Positions 54,756 to 63,593 of a stretch of 64,000 nucleotides of DNA are shown here, piece after piece. The translations under genes were made by a program, and so were the position numbers. Every line of letters starts with the position of its first letter. The stretch's first letter is position 1. The notes beneath the pieces were generated by a model, which saw only the letters and a list, made by a program, of their open reading frames with translations, had not been told where the DNA came from and made no database searches. The stretch is from Pseudanabaena sp. UWO311 (GTDB taxonomy: Bacteria > Cyanobacteriota > Cyanobacteriia > Pseudanabaenales > Pseudanabaenaceae). Location: contig NZ_SJEE01000017.1 of the NCBI RefSeq assembly GCF_006937785.1, positions 47,593 to 111,592 on the forward strand, in the 5' to 3' direction.

Positions 54756-55556
54756 TTAACTTATAGAACCTTGCAATAGATTAAGCTGTGGCGTTAGTTC
54801 TAGAACACAATTCAAAACAAGATCAGCACCATTTTCTTTAAGCAATGCTGCATAGCGATCACGTAAATCTTCAGCTACATGGGGCGGAATCACTCCAACA
54901 GCAAGATATTGATAATTTGGGTCATAAATTCTAGCTTTTACAACCGTCAGCATATCTGCGACTGTATCACCAACATACACAACAACTGCCGATTTACCCT
55001 GACTAGACTCAATTTGTTTTACCGCTAGTAAAAGTCCCGTAGGATCTGGTTTACCTGCTGCGTCCTCCATGGCAATCAAGACAGGGGCATCTATTTCTAA
55101 ACGTCGTAAAACATAACTCGCTGAAGCCCTTGTCGCGCCACTAAAAAATCCCCAGCCAATCCCTGCGATCGTCAAATCCCGAAAATATTCTGTGGTCGCG
55201 ATCAACGGCTCCGTCGCAATATATCCATCTGACCAGTCAGAATTCTTGCCCCGATAACGACTCTGAAAGAATTCCACAATTGTTTCATAGGATATTTTGA
55301 TCTCTTGCCCTAGACCTTGAAAATACCGCTTAATTAGCTCCTGCGAGGCTTCCCAGTCATTGTTCCAAATGCCTTCAGCTTTTAAATCGTCGATTTCTTC
55401 AGGAGTAGGACGATAAGCTGCATTTGTAAAATATTCAACTGTATCTGCCAGTGCTCGGCGATAAGAACCTGATACATCACGAATCACGCCATCAATATCA
55501 AACACAAAAATACTTGAGTTTAATAATTTTAAGTCAACTTTAGAGGTTTCAATCAT
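54756..55556 (-). CDS. HAD-superfamily hydrolase (TIGR01548 type)
   Basis: A 266-residue HAD phosphatase. Motif I is FVFDIDGVIRD, motif II lies in GWGFFSGATRAS, and motif III/IV in VVYVGDTVADMLTV, with a helical cap between (about 30-110). This matches the cyanobacterial TIGR01548 subgroup of unknown substrate. ATG 55556 is better than the in-frame TTG at 55568. It is divergent from the PSRP-3 gene. Confidence 0.86.
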   Translation of the reverse strand: MIETSKVDLKLLNSSIFVFDIDGVIRDVSGSYRRALADTVEYFTNAAYRPTPEEIDDLKAEGIWNNDWEASQELIKRYFQGLGQEIKISYETIVEFFQSRYRGKNSDWSDGYIATEPLIATTEYFRDLTIAGIGWGFFSGATRASASYVLRRLEIDAPVLIAMEDAAGKPDPTGLLLAVKQIESSQGKSAVVVYVGDTVADMLTVVKARIYDPNYQYLAVGVIPPHVAEDLRDRYAALLKENGADLVLNCVLELTPQLNLLQGSIS

Positions 55557-55616
55557 GTTATATTGCAAGATCGCTACTTTAATATGTAATTTAACTTTTC
55601 TTGGAGGTAGGTAGCA

Positions 55617-55916
55617 TTGTCCCAGTTTATTCTAAAAATCTTATGGTTAGAGAATAATGTAGCTCTTGCTGTCGATCAAGTCGTTGGCAAAGGTTTCAGC
55701 CCTCTCACCAAGTATTTCTTTTGGCCCCGTGATGATGCTTGGGATCAACTTAAAACAGAAATGGAAAGCAAGCCTTGGATTGCCGATCAGGATCGGATTG
55801 AAATTTTAAATAAGGCAACCGAAGTAATTAATTACTGGCAACAAGAGGGTAAAAACCGCCCCATGACAGAAGCTCAAGGTAAATTCCCTGATGTCATATT
55901 TACTGGTAGTAACTAG
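55617..55916 (+). CDS. Ribosomal protein PSRP-3 (Ycf65)
   Basis: A 99-residue protein of the PSRP-3/Ycf65 family, a 30S-associated protein shared by cyanobacteria and plastids. Typical blocks are [28 protein letters not shown] and [19 protein letters not shown]. The start codon is TTG: a strong GGAGG lies at 55603-55607, and the family start (S-x-F-x-L-K) begins right after it, so no other start is reasonable. It ends before a perfect hairpin. Confidence 0.93.
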   Translation: MSQFILKILWLENNVALAVDQVVGKGFSPLTKYFFWPRDDAWDQLKTEMESKPWIADQDRIEILNKATEVINYWQQEGKNRPMTEAQGKFPDVIFTGSN

Positions 55917-55935
55917 TAATTATCGCCAAAGTCAA

Positions 55936-55972
55936 AAAAAGAAAGGCAGTGCTAAGCACTGCCTTTCTTTTT
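55936..55972. terminator. Bidirectional terminator between PSRP-3 and psbC
   Basis: Perfect 17-bp arms (55936-55952 and 55956-55972) close on TAA with GTGC/GCAC and A/T-run ends, between convergent genes. Confidence 0.87.
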
Positions 55973-56003
55973 ATTAGGATGAGACAAAGCACATCTTAGT
56001 TAG

Positions 56004-57395
56004 CTATTTATCTAAATCAGGCATAGAAAGTACAGCCTCAGACTTACGGTCAATACCCTTTTCAAAGCCAGCAACAGCCGCGCGAGCGCGACCAGCGTGC
56101 CATAAGTGACCAACTAAGAACATGAATGACAATACGAAGTGGGAAGTAGACAACCAAGAACGTGGAGAAACAAAGTTTACCGCGTTGATTTCAGTAATAA
56201 CACCACCAACTGAATTCAAAGAACCCAAAGGAGCGTGTGTCATGTATTCAGCAGCGCGACGTACTTGCCAAGGTTGAACATCATTCTTAAGTTTGTCAAT
56301 ATCCAAACCGTTAGGACCACGAAGAGGCTCCAGCCATGGACCACGGAAATCCCAGAAACGCATGGTTTCACCACCAAAGATGATTTCGCCCGAAGGAGAA
56401 CGCATCAAATACTTACCTAGACCTGTAGGCCCTTGAGAGGTTGCAATGTTTGCACCCAATTTTTGGTCACGGACAAGGTAGGTGAAAGCTTGAGATTGAG
56501 AAGCTTCAGCGCCAGTAGGACCAAAGAACTCACTTGGATAAACAGTGTTGTTAAACCACACAAAGCAAGTAGCGATGAACGCCATAAAGCTCAATGCGCC
56601 CAAGCTGTAAGATAGATATGCTTCGCCTGACCAAACGAGAGCACGACGTGCCCAACCAAAAGGCTTGGTGAGAATATGCCAGATACCGCCGCCAATGCAG
56701 ATCAAGCCAATCCAGATATGTCCGCCAACTACATCTTCAAGGTTGTCAACACCTACGATGTTGCCTTCTCCACCAAAAGGTGAATTGAGCAAATAGCCAA
56801 AGATGACAACAGGATTAATTGTAGGATTCGTGATCACACGTACATCGCCACCACCAGGAGCCCATGTATCGTAGAGACCACCAAAGAACATAGCCTTAAA
56901 TACGAGTAGCAACGCACCGCAACCCAATATTATCAGGTGATACCCGATAATATTGGTCATTTGGTTCTTGTCTTTCCAGTCATAACCAAAGAATGAAGAA
57001 TAGTTTTCTAAGACTTCAGGTCCACGCAAGGCATGGTAAATCCCACCAAAGCCAAGTACTGCCGAAGAAATAAGGTGTAATACACCAACCACGAAGTAAG
57101 GGAAAATATCTACAACTTCACCACCAGCACCAACGCCCCAACCTTGGGTTGCCATGTGAGGAAGAAGGATAAAGCCTTGCTCGTACATTGGCTTTTCGGG
57201 AATAAAGTGCGCGACTTCAAACAAAGTCATTGCGCCAGCCCAGAATACGATTAAACCAGCATGAGCTACGTGAGCGCCCAGCAGTTTGCCAGAAAGGTTA
57301 ATGAGTCTTGCGTTACCAGACCACCAAGCAAAGCCCGATGTATCCTGTGTACGTCCACCCACTCCTAGCGAGTTTAAGTTAATGGTCGTCGTCAC
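56004..57395 (-). CDS. psbC: Photosystem II CP43 core antenna protein
   Basis: A 463-residue CP43. Six transmembrane helices carry the usual chlorophyll histidines ([57 protein letters not shown]). The Mn-cluster ligand region is [23 protein letters not shown]. The start is GTG 57395 with GGAG about 10 bases upstream, in its own leader. In most cyanobacteria psbC overlaps the psbD end; here psbD stops 217 bases earlier and a terminator-like stem lies between them. CP43 feeds energy to the PSII reaction centre. Confidence 0.97.
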   Translation of the reverse strand: MTTTINLNSLGVGGRTQDTSGFAWWSGNARLINLSGKLLGAHVAHAGLIVFWAGAMTLFEVAHFIPEKPMYEQGFILLPHMATQGWGVGAGGEVVDIFPYFVVGVLHLISSAVLGFGGIYHALRGPEVLENYSSFFGYDWKDKNQMTNIIGYHLIILGCGALLLVFKAMFFGGLYDTWAPGGGDVRVITNPTINPVVIFGYLLNSPFGGEGNIVGVDNLEDVVGGHIWIGLICIGGGIWHILTKPFGWARRALVWSGEAYLSYSLGALSFMAFIATCFVWFNNTVYPSEFFGPTGAEASQSQAFTYLVRDQKLGANIATSQGPTGLGKYLMRSPSGEIIFGGETMRFWDFRGPWLEPLRGPNGLDIDKLKNDVQPWQVRRAAEYMTHAPLGSLNSVGGVITEINAVNFVSPRSWLSTSHFVLSFMFLVGHLWHAGRARAAVAGFEKGIDRKSEAVLSMPDLDK

Positions 57396-57566
57396 GAGAG
57401 GTTATCTCCAGAAAATTTTTTATAGGTTTAAAGTGCAAATAATTTTTAAGCTATCAGCTATCATCTTGTTAACTGCTAACGTTTAGAAGTTTGATGAAAT
57501 TCATCATAATCCAAAACCTAGTAGAACCGTACTGATTTCTGATAGCTAAATTTTGCAATTATCCTT

Positions 57567-57602
57567 AAAAAATTGCTTGCAATAAGCTGCAAGCAATTTT
57601 TT
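57567..57602 (-). terminator. Terminator-like hairpin between psbD and psbC
   Basis: Arms 57567-57581 and 57588-57602 (AAAAAATTGCTTGCA-type, perfect) with a six-base loop. On the minus strand the stem ends in T6 just after the psbD stop (57613), the form of an intrinsic terminator, so psbC probably has its own promoter or depends on read-through. Confidence 0.75.
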
Positions 57603-57612
57603 AGCTTCAAAT

Positions 57613-58680
57613 TTATAGTGCGTTACCGCGAGGCAAAACTTCTTCAGGGAAGATAAATCTTTCTGCTGGTTGGTCTTGAGGAGCCATCCAAGCACGGATA
57701 CCTTCATTCAAAAGCAAATTCTTGGTGTAGAAAGTTTCAAATTCAGGATCTTCTGCGGCACGAACTTCTTGAGATACGAAGTCATAGGCACGCAAGTTCA
57801 ATGCTAATCCGACAATACCTACGCTACTGAACCATAGTCCAGTTACAGGTACGAATAGCATGAAGAAGTGCAACCAACGCTTGTTGGAGAAAGCAATACC
57901 GAAGATTTGGCTCCAGAAGCGGTTAGCTGTAACCATGGAGTAGGTTTCTTCAGACTGAGTTGGGTTGAAAGCTTTGAAGGTGTTAGCGGTTTTACCATCG
58001 CCATCTTCAAACAATGTGTTTTCAACGGTAGCACCGTGAATAGCACAGAGCAATGCTCCACCAAGGATACCTGCTACGCCCATCATATGGAAGGGATTCA
58101 GAGTCCAGTTGTGGAAACCTTGTAAGAATAAGATGAAGCGGAAGATGCCAGCTACGCCGAAGGTTGGACCGAAGAACCAACCAGATTGACCCAATGGGTA
58201 CATTAAGAATACAGATACGAATACGGCGATAGGACCAGAAAATGCGATCGCATTATAAGGACGGATACCGACTAGACGAGCAATTTCAAACTGACGCAAC
58301 ATAAAGCCAATCAAACCAAAAGCGCCATGAAGTGCTAGGAATGTCCATAGTCCTCCAATTTGGCACCAACGGGTGAAGTCGCCTTGTGCTTCAGGTCCCC
58401 ATAGTAGTACCAAAGAATGTCCAACACTAAGAGGAGGAGATGATACTGCTACAGTGAGAATGTTACAGCCTTCTAGGAAGCTAGAAGCTAGCCCATGGCT
58501 ATACCAAGATGATACGAATGTGATGCCTGTGAACCAGCCACCAACTGCTAAAAATGCTGTTGGGAATAGCAGTAAGCCACTCCAGCCGATGAATACAAAT
58601 CTGTCGCGCTTTAGCCAGTCGTCGATGCTGTCAAACCAGCCTCTTTCGACTTCTTGCGACCTGCCCATTGCAATGGTCAT
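57613..58680 (-). CDS. psbD: Photosystem II D2 protein
   Basis: A 355-residue D2, three residues longer than the usual 352 because of the start [18 protein letters not shown]. Key residues are in place: Tyr(D) in [12 protein letters not shown], the P680 histidine in [16 protein letters not shown], the second histidine there for the iron/QA site, and the C-terminus [12 protein letters not shown]. Several positions that rarely vary differ ([13 protein letters not shown] for FAPSFGVAAIFRF; FIGWSG for FVGWSG). It could be the main D2 of a deep-branching lineage or one of two copies. The leader (58681-58740) is AT-rich. Confidence 0.95.
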   Translation of the reverse strand: MTIAMGRSQEVERGWFDSIDDWLKRDRFVFIGWSGLLLFPTAFLAVGGWFTGITFVSSWYSHGLASSFLEGCNILTVAVSSPPLSVGHSLVLLWGPEAQGDFTRWCQIGGLWTFLALHGAFGLIGFMLRQFEIARLVGIRPYNAIAFSGPIAVFVSVFLMYPLGQSGWFFGPTFGVAGIFRFILFLQGFHNWTLNPFHMMGVAGILGGALLCAIHGATVENTLFEDGDGKTANTFKAFNPTQSEETYSMVTANRFWSQIFGIAFSNKRWLHFFMLFVPVTGLWFSSVGIVGLALNLRAYDFVSQEVRAAEDPEFETFYTKNLLLNEGIRAWMAPQDQPAERFIFPEEVLPRGNAL

Positions 58681-59222
58681 AATTCTAAATCCTGCTTTAA
58701 CTACTAGTATTTATATGGATTTGAAATTAGCTTAACACATCTTTACGTTTGCCTTCTTACAAAATACTTAAGAGCTTCAAACCCTCTCTAGACAAAGGCT
58801 TGAGTCAATTCTATAAAGTATATATATTCGACAACAAATCTTAAAAAAATGTTAAGGGTTGTTAGATATATCTCTTTGGAGATAGAGGTCAATAAATTAA
58901 TATATTTAATTAACAATATAGCAGGACTAAATCCAGTCATTCAAAAATGCTTTAAGGATCAAAGATTGATGCATTATTGAGTTCAATAGACTAAGCATTT
59001 ACACCTAGTGAACTCCAAGAAAAAATGATCTGTATAAATCCCAAAAATATAGTGACGGGTTAAGCCCGTCACTATATTTTTGGGATTTATTACTTTGTGT
59101 AAGTCCCCAAGAAATCAAGCACAAATTTTGTAGTACTTCTCACAAAGGAATGCGATCGCGATCGCATTCCTTTGTGAGGTAACAGGGCAGTATTAGTTAA
59201 GTCCGCACAAGAGGTGATCATA
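58681..59222. other. 542-base intergenic region with two large palindromes
   Basis: AT-rich upstream half (58740-58930, promoter region for psbD) with no gene. It contains two palindromes. One is a perfect 26-bp stem at 59034-59059 / 59065-59090. The other is a 38-base loopless palindrome (59139-59176) centred on overlapping HIP1 sites (GCGATCGCGATCGC). The minus-strand frame across 59090-59302 shows no homology and was not called. Confidence 0.65.
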
Positions 59223-59921
59223 ATGATTGGACAATCTAAGGCAAAACAATCTGATGTAGAGCAAATAAATCTCCTACTAGACAAAATACTATCTAATGCC
59301 ATCGAACTCTCAGAAGTGGATGAGGAAACTAGTTTGCTTGCTGATTTGTTTCAAGAAGATACTGCGCCACAAAAGCAAAAAAAATTTCGACAGCTATTTC
59401 GTTGGCCAATTTATGGCTTGTTGGGATTTGGGTTAATTGCAATAGGAGCTATAGCATTTCTGGGATCATCTTTTAGTTGTGGGACAAAAGCTAGGAGTAG
59501 CGAAGCTCGAACTTATGTAGGAAGTATGGGTAGAGCGCAGCAAGCTTTTTGGCTAGAAAATGGAGCTTTGGGGCGCTCAATTCCTGCTTTGGAAATTGGC
59601 ATTAAAGAAGAGACAGCTAACTACAAGTATGATTTACAAAGTTTTGAGCTTGTTGCCTATCATTATGGTGTTCCCAAGAATGACGATTTAAAAAGTTTTG
59701 TCAGCGCGGTGTTTGTTGTCCCTGACCGAGATAAAAAACTTCAAGGGTCAAATCAACAGATAAATTCAACATCAGGCTCAACGCCAAACACAAAAAAAGA
59801 GCTAACTACAGTCACTATCCTTTGTGAATCTTCCAAAATTGGTGTAAAGCAAAAGCTAACAAATCCATTTCTCCAAAATGGGACTCCAACATGTGCTCGG
59901 GGAACTGTAGCGTTCAATTAG
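59223..59921 (+). CDS. Pilin-like (type IV pilin-like G/H) protein with cytoplasmic N-terminal extension
   Basis: A 232-residue protein. The first 60-70 residues are polar and acidic (SDVEQINLLLDKILSNAIEL..), followed by basic KKFRQLFRW and one helix (about 69-88, IYGLLGFGLIAIGAIAFLG). Then comes the globular pilin-like part TKARSSEARTYVGSMGRAQQAFWLENG, close to the secreted type-IV-pilin-like G/H family. The prepilin peptidase site (GFTLxE) is absent, so this is a membrane-anchored pilin-like domain, not a true pilin. ATG 59223 with GAGGTG upstream is preferred over GTG 59214. A C-terminal Ser/Thr-rich loop and disulphide cysteines follow. Confidence 0.8.
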   Translation: MIGQSKAKQSDVEQINLLLDKILSNAIELSEVDEETSLLADLFQEDTAPQKQKKFRQLFRWPIYGLLGFGLIAIGAIAFLGSSFSCGTKARSSEARTYVGSMGRAQQAFWLENGALGRSIPALEIGIKEETANYKYDLQSFELVAYHYGVPKNDDLKSFVSAVFVVPDRDKKLQGSNQQINSTSGSTPNTKKELTTVTILCESSKIGVKQKLTNPFLQNGTPTCARGTVAFN

Positions 59922-59957
59922 CTGTCTCACAAAACTAACTTATAAAGAGATTGACCG

Positions 59958-60884
59958 ATGGATAACTACGTAAATTATCGTTATCGTGATTTTCAGAATC
60001 AATCGTTTCAGAATGAATTTCCTAAAGGCGAAGAGAAAAAAGCTGACTTTACAGGCTCAAGGTTAAAGAGTTGCGATTTTCGAGGGACAAATCTAGCAGG
60101 TGCTGATTTCTCGGAAACAGCGATCGGACAAGATAAACAGAATTTCCAAAAACAGATCATGCAAATGTCATTGCATATCATTTTGGGCCTCCCTCTCGGT
60201 TTATTATCTTGGTTTTCTGGCAGACTTGTTCTCGTGGGCTGTGGCGGTGAAGTCGCAAATCCTTATGGGTGGATGACAAATCCATTTGTTTGGATGTTTG
60301 CCTTTGCCACAGCCGCTGCCATGTCTCAAAGAAAGCTTTTTATCATATATATGGGGCTAATTGGGTTAATGGTGATTGCGTCGATTCACTATATTGCTAT
60401 GACAGTGATTGGCATAGGTGTGATGGTTGCCGCATTCATAATGTCGCTTTGTGGACTCTATCTAGGCTACAAAAAAGGGGCGATCACAGTGGGTATGGTA
60501 TGGATGGCAGTGGGAGTTTCATCCGCAATTTCGGCTGGCTATAGTTGGGTTAAATACCGAGAAATTCATTACGCGATTTTGTTTGCAATACTTGCGATTG
60601 TTCCAGCCATTTTGGCAACTAAGGCTTTTAATCTGCATTTTGCAAAGGTTAAAATGTCTGCGATGACTTCTTTTTATGGCGCAGATTTAGAAAATGCGCG
60701 ATTCGTCAATGCAGACTTAGCAAATTGTGATTTTTTAGGGGCAAATCTGCAAGGTGTGGATTGGCATGGTGCAACCTTTAAAAATTGCAAGTTTCCTAAA
60801 GGTTTTTCTATGGATGTAAATGAGGCGATCGCTAAACATTCTGAAATTAATCCAGAGATTGAGCAGTTGGCAGTGAATAGTTAA
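59958..60884 (+). CDS. Membrane protein flanked by pentapeptide-repeat blocks
   Basis: A 308-residue protein with a short N-terminal pentapeptide block (about 31-55, ADFTGSRLKSCDFRGTNLAGADF). A polytopic core of about six helices follows (about 73-225), then a C-terminal pentapeptide block (about 236-280, YGADLENARFVNADLANCDF). The two half-blocks could pair into one beta-helix on the cytoplasmic side. Function is unknown. It begins 36 bases after the pilin-like gene and is followed closely by the sterol-desaturase gene, so the three may form an operon. Confidence 0.78.
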   Translation: MDNYVNYRYRDFQNQSFQNEFPKGEEKKADFTGSRLKSCDFRGTNLAGADFSETAIGQDKQNFQKQIMQMSLHIILGLPLGLLSWFSGRLVLVGCGGEVANPYGWMTNPFVWMFAFATAAAMSQRKLFIIYMGLIGLMVIASIHYIAMTVIGIGVMVAAFIMSLCGLYLGYKKGAITVGMVWMAVGVSSAISAGYSWVKYREIHYAILFAILAIVPAILATKAFNLHFAKVKMSAMTSFYGADLENARFVNADLANCDFLGANLQGVDWHGATFKNCKFPKGFSMDVNEAIAKHSEINPEIEQLAVNS

Positions 60885-60908
60885 CCATGAGCAGAATTAG
60901 TGATTGGA

Positions 60909-61688
60909 ATGATGGAAATACCTGATGTTATCAAAGGAATACTAATCCTTATTTTTGTATTTGTACCGATTGAGAAAGCATTATCACTTCATCGCCAAAA
61001 GCTATTCCGTGAAGGTTGGTTTACAGATCTTTGTTATTACTTTTCTGGCTATTTTATTGGTCATGGCACAACAAAGTTATTAATTGTATTTGTATTGTTG
61101 AGTCAAAGATCAATACCGACAATGTCTCAATTTGTCGGTCAACAGCCCCTTGTTTTGCAAGTAACTGCCGCAATATTCATCGGTGATTTGTGTTTTTATT
61201 TTATTCATAGGCTATTGCATACCGTGCCTTGGTTATGGCGATTTCATGCAATCCATCATAGTTCTACTCATATTGACTGGCTTGCCACAGTACGTGTTCA
61301 TCCTTTCGAGCAGGTTTTGACTAAGGCTTTCCAAATGATCCCCCTTTATTTGCTGGGTTTTTCGACTGAGGCTTTAGCAATTTATGTGATTTTTTCGAGT
61401 GCGATCGCCTTTTTTATTCATGCCAATATTCGCGTAAGATTTCCGATTCTCAAATGGATTATTGCTACGCCAGAATTTCATTGTTGGCATCATGATCGCT
61501 ATCCACAGAAATGCGCTCAAAATCTAGCTGTACAGTTGCCAATTCTTGATTATATATTTGGAACTTTGTATATGCCTGAAAATGAACAACCAAAACTATA
61601 TGGGACCAAATTAAATACCACAACAAATTATTTTAATCATTTAATTTATCCGTTTAAAAATTGGGTGCTTCTAAATAGAAAAAGCTAA
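60909..61688 (+). CDS. Sterol desaturase / fatty acid hydroxylase family protein
   Basis: A protein of about 259 residues. The diiron histidine motifs are HRLLH (about 98), HAIHHSS (about 115) and HCWHHDR (about 195), with four or more hydrophobic spans. The family adds hydroxyl groups or double bonds to sterols, carotenoids or lipids; the substrate here cannot be told. Start ATG 60909 or 60912; the GTG at 60900 is also in frame. It follows the pentapeptide membrane gene by 15-25 bases and ends in a long hairpin. Confidence 0.86.
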   Translation: MMEIPDVIKGILILIFVFVPIEKALSLHRQKLFREGWFTDLCYYFSGYFIGHGTTKLLIVFVLLSQRSIPTMSQFVGQQPLVLQVTAAIFIGDLCFYFIHRLLHTVPWLWRFHAIHHSSTHIDWLATVRVHPFEQVLTKAFQMIPLYLLGFSTEALAIYVIFSSAIAFFIHANIRVRFPILKWIIATPEFHCWHHDRYPQKCAQNLAVQLPILDYIFGTLYMPENEQPKLYGTKLNTTTNYFNHLIYPFKNWVLLNRKS

Positions 61689-61738
61689 ATAGGTAGGGAT
61701 GGGCGGCGCTTCGAGCCGCCCATCCCTACCTATTTAGC
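61684..61738 (+). terminator. Terminator of the 59.2-61.7 kb genes
   Basis: Perfect 24-bp arms (61684-61707 and 61715-61738) with a seven-base loop; the stem includes the stop codon of the sterol-desaturase-family gene. A second gene starts 24 bases later. Confidence 0.75.
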
Positions 61739-61761
61739 CCTACTAAAAATTGGAGTAAAAA

Positions 61762-62280
61762 ATGCAGCCAAGTAATTTTCAGGAATTTGTCTCTAGGCGG
61801 AGATATTTAATCCCATTAGCCTTAGTTGGCTCATTACTAGTTGCTACTGCTGGGATTTTAAGTATTGTTGCATATCAACATCAAATGAGCTTGCCAGTGT
61901 ATTTGCAAAGCTTTAGTACGCCACAAATTTCTGTTGAAGAGTTGGCTAGTGGCAAGCTCAAATCTGTAGTTTTAATCGATGTGCGATCGCCTGAAGAATA
62001 TGCAGAGGATCGCATTGCGAATAGTGAGCTTGTGCCATTACCCGAAATTGAAGGTGAATTTGGTATTCAGAAAGTTAAGAACATCGTGGAACGCTATGAA
62101 AAAAAGTATGAAGCTCAACCAACGGTAGTTTTGTACTGTACTTCGGGAATGAGATCAATTAAAGCAAATAGGTATCTTAGCGATCGCGGCTATCAAGTGA
62201 TAACTCTAACAGGCGGTATTACCGCATGGCGCAAACAATTTACGCGATCGCAGGATCTGCAAGTTTTGCTAGCCAAATAA
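61762..62280 (+). CDS. Membrane-anchored rhodanese-like protein
   Basis: A 172-residue protein with one N-terminal helix (about 15-37) and a rhodanese domain on the other side. Motifs are VVLIDVRSPEEYAEDRI and the active-site loop CTSGMRS with Cys126. Single-domain rhodaneses move sulphur or act as redox sensors. Orientation of the helix (RRR before it) suggests the domain is outside the cytoplasm or in the thylakoid lumen. It is followed by tRNA-Pro on the other strand. Confidence 0.87.
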   Translation: MQPSNFQEFVSRRRYLIPLALVGSLLVATAGILSIVAYQHQMSLPVYLQSFSTPQISVEELASGKLKSVVLIDVRSPEEYAEDRIANSELVPLPEIEGEFGIQKVKNIVERYEKKYEAQPTVVLYCTSGMRSIKANRYLSDRGYQVITLTGGITAWRKQFTRSQDLQVLLAK

Positions 62281-62324
62281 AAAAGCGCCATGATTATGAC
62301 GCTTCTCAGTTTTTTCTTTTTAAG

Positions 62325-62398
62325 TCGGGATGATAGGATTCGAACCTACGGCATCCTGCTCCCAAAGCAGGCGCGCTACCAAGCTGCGCTACATCCCG
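62325..62398 (-). tRNA. trnP: tRNA-Pro (anticodon TGG)
   Basis: The complement folds as a full cloverleaf. The acceptor stem CGGGATG pairs with CATCCCG. The D arm is GCGC..GCGC, and the anticodon stem CCTGC/GCAGG holds the loop TTTGGGA (anticodon TGG). A five-base variable loop and a T arm with TTCGAAT follow. The discriminator base is A; CCA is not encoded. It lies between the rhodanese gene and a MITE-like element. Confidence 0.95.
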
Positions 62399-62591
62399 TT
62401 GCGAATATCTATGTTACTACACAAAGCGCTAAATACACAAAATTATTTTTTATATTAAAATTTCCCTCTATGAGTATTTTGCACTGGACTGTTAAAGCGT
62501 GATCGACGTATTTGCGTCTTTTTTGTCATTATGAAATGGGCATTTCAGCACCTATCCCCAATTAGCTGACCCTTGTCCGCAACTACTATTG

Positions 62592-62798
62592 AACGTCAGT
62601 TCGGGATAAGAAAGGCTGAAGCCTATATCTATCAAGTGATATTCTCCAGAGCGATGCTGAAGCAGTCAAAAATCGTGGCTTTCACTTTAAACTCTTTATT
62701 GCCAAGTAAAAAGCACTGGTTTTATAGATGTCTTTTCTCCTTGCAGGCACTACTATAGAGCGTGATATTGGGTTAAATCCTTATCCCGAACTCACGTT
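62592..62798. mobile_element. Non-autonomous element (MITE-like) with 19-bp terminal inverted repeats
   Basis: Ends 62592-62610 (AACGTCAGTTCGGGATAAG) and 62780-62798 (complement AACGTGAGTTCGGGATAAG) match at 18 of 19 bases. Both ends are flanked by ATTG (62588-62591 and 62799-62802), consistent with a 4-bp target duplication. The 169-base interior has no convincing gene, so the element would need a transposase in trans. Confidence 0.78.
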
Positions 62799-62943
62799 AT
62801 TGAGTCTTTTCGTTTACGTTTTATATCATATTCAACCAATTCATTCATGAAGTAAAACACCCTTTTGTCAAGGTGTTCTCATAAACTAGAGAGACTCAAT
62901 CGATCTTGGTTCAGCATTTCTCTAATACGATAAAATCAATAGT

Positions 62944-63369
62944 GTGATAACCGTGAGCACTACAATTGACAAATTCACTAAACAACTCCATAACAATTTA
63001 GAAATAGTTGAAGAGAGTGTAAAATCGCTAAGAGATAATATTCAGACCGTGCCGAAACAACCTCATGTTGAGATTCAGTCAAAACTTGATCAAGCAAAGG
63101 CAAATCTGAGTGCTAAGAAGCTAGAAGTTGAAGGCTATCGAGCCAAACTGCAAATTCAATTTGAAGAAAAAGAATCCGAGTTGAATTCAAATGTCGAGGA
63201 ATGGAAATCTTGGCAAGAAATCAATCAACTGGAACTGCATGCAGATAAGGCTGAAGACTATGCAGTTAGGGCAACTTACTTAGCGTTCGAGATAATGGAA
63301 AAAGCCGAAAAAGCAATATTGGAAGCGATTGCAGCCCGACTAGACGCAGAAATCGCAGGAACTCCATAG
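62944..63369 (+). CDS. Hypothetical coiled-coil protein
   Basis: A 138-141 residue helical protein with a GTG start (62944 or 62953). Charged heptad-like repeats run through most of it (EESVKSLRDNI, QSKLDQAKANLSAKKLEVEGYRAKLQ, ADKAEDYAVRATYLAFEIMEKAEKAILEAIAARLD). No domain is recognised; general shape suggests a stress- or envelope-associated coiled coil. It ends at a strong hairpin. A second small gene 225 bases later may be a functional neighbour. Confidence 0.68.
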   Translation: MITVSTTIDKFTKQLHNNLEIVEESVKSLRDNIQTVPKQPHVEIQSKLDQAKANLSAKKLEVEGYRAKLQIQFEEKESELNSNVEEWKSWQEINQLELHADKAEDYAVRATYLAFEIMEKAEKAILEAIAARLDAEIAGTP

Positions 63370-63409
63370 AGGTTTTCTAATGAGTGCATACTCATTAGAA
63401 AACCTCTAT
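63366..63409 (+). terminator. Terminator of the coiled-coil gene
   Basis: Perfect 20-bp arms (63366-63385 and 63390-63409) with a four-base loop, overlapping the stop codon. Confidence 0.75.
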
Positions 63410-63593
63410 AGACAAACATTCAAAAAGCAATCACATCAAAAGTGCGACTAAATCTCTGATAATTGCTCATAGTGTAGCAATTTGTATCGTAATCAATCAA
63501 TTCAATTAACTTATTCAGGAAATCAATCAATCTTCAGTAACTCTATAGAAGGCAATAACAATGCTGGGTTACTAATTTTTTGCGAGGAATCCT

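Noticed and set aside
59090..59302. Minus-strand 70-residue frame
   Set aside because: It overlaps a palindrome and the start of the pilin-like gene and shows no family features.
62325..62398. tRNA-Pro as an integration site of a genomic island
   Set aside because: No partial copy of the tRNA 3' end and no integrase gene are visible in the window.
62573..62758. 61-residue plus-strand frame
   Set aside because: It runs across the left end of the MITE-like element, starts outside it and has no recognisable homology.
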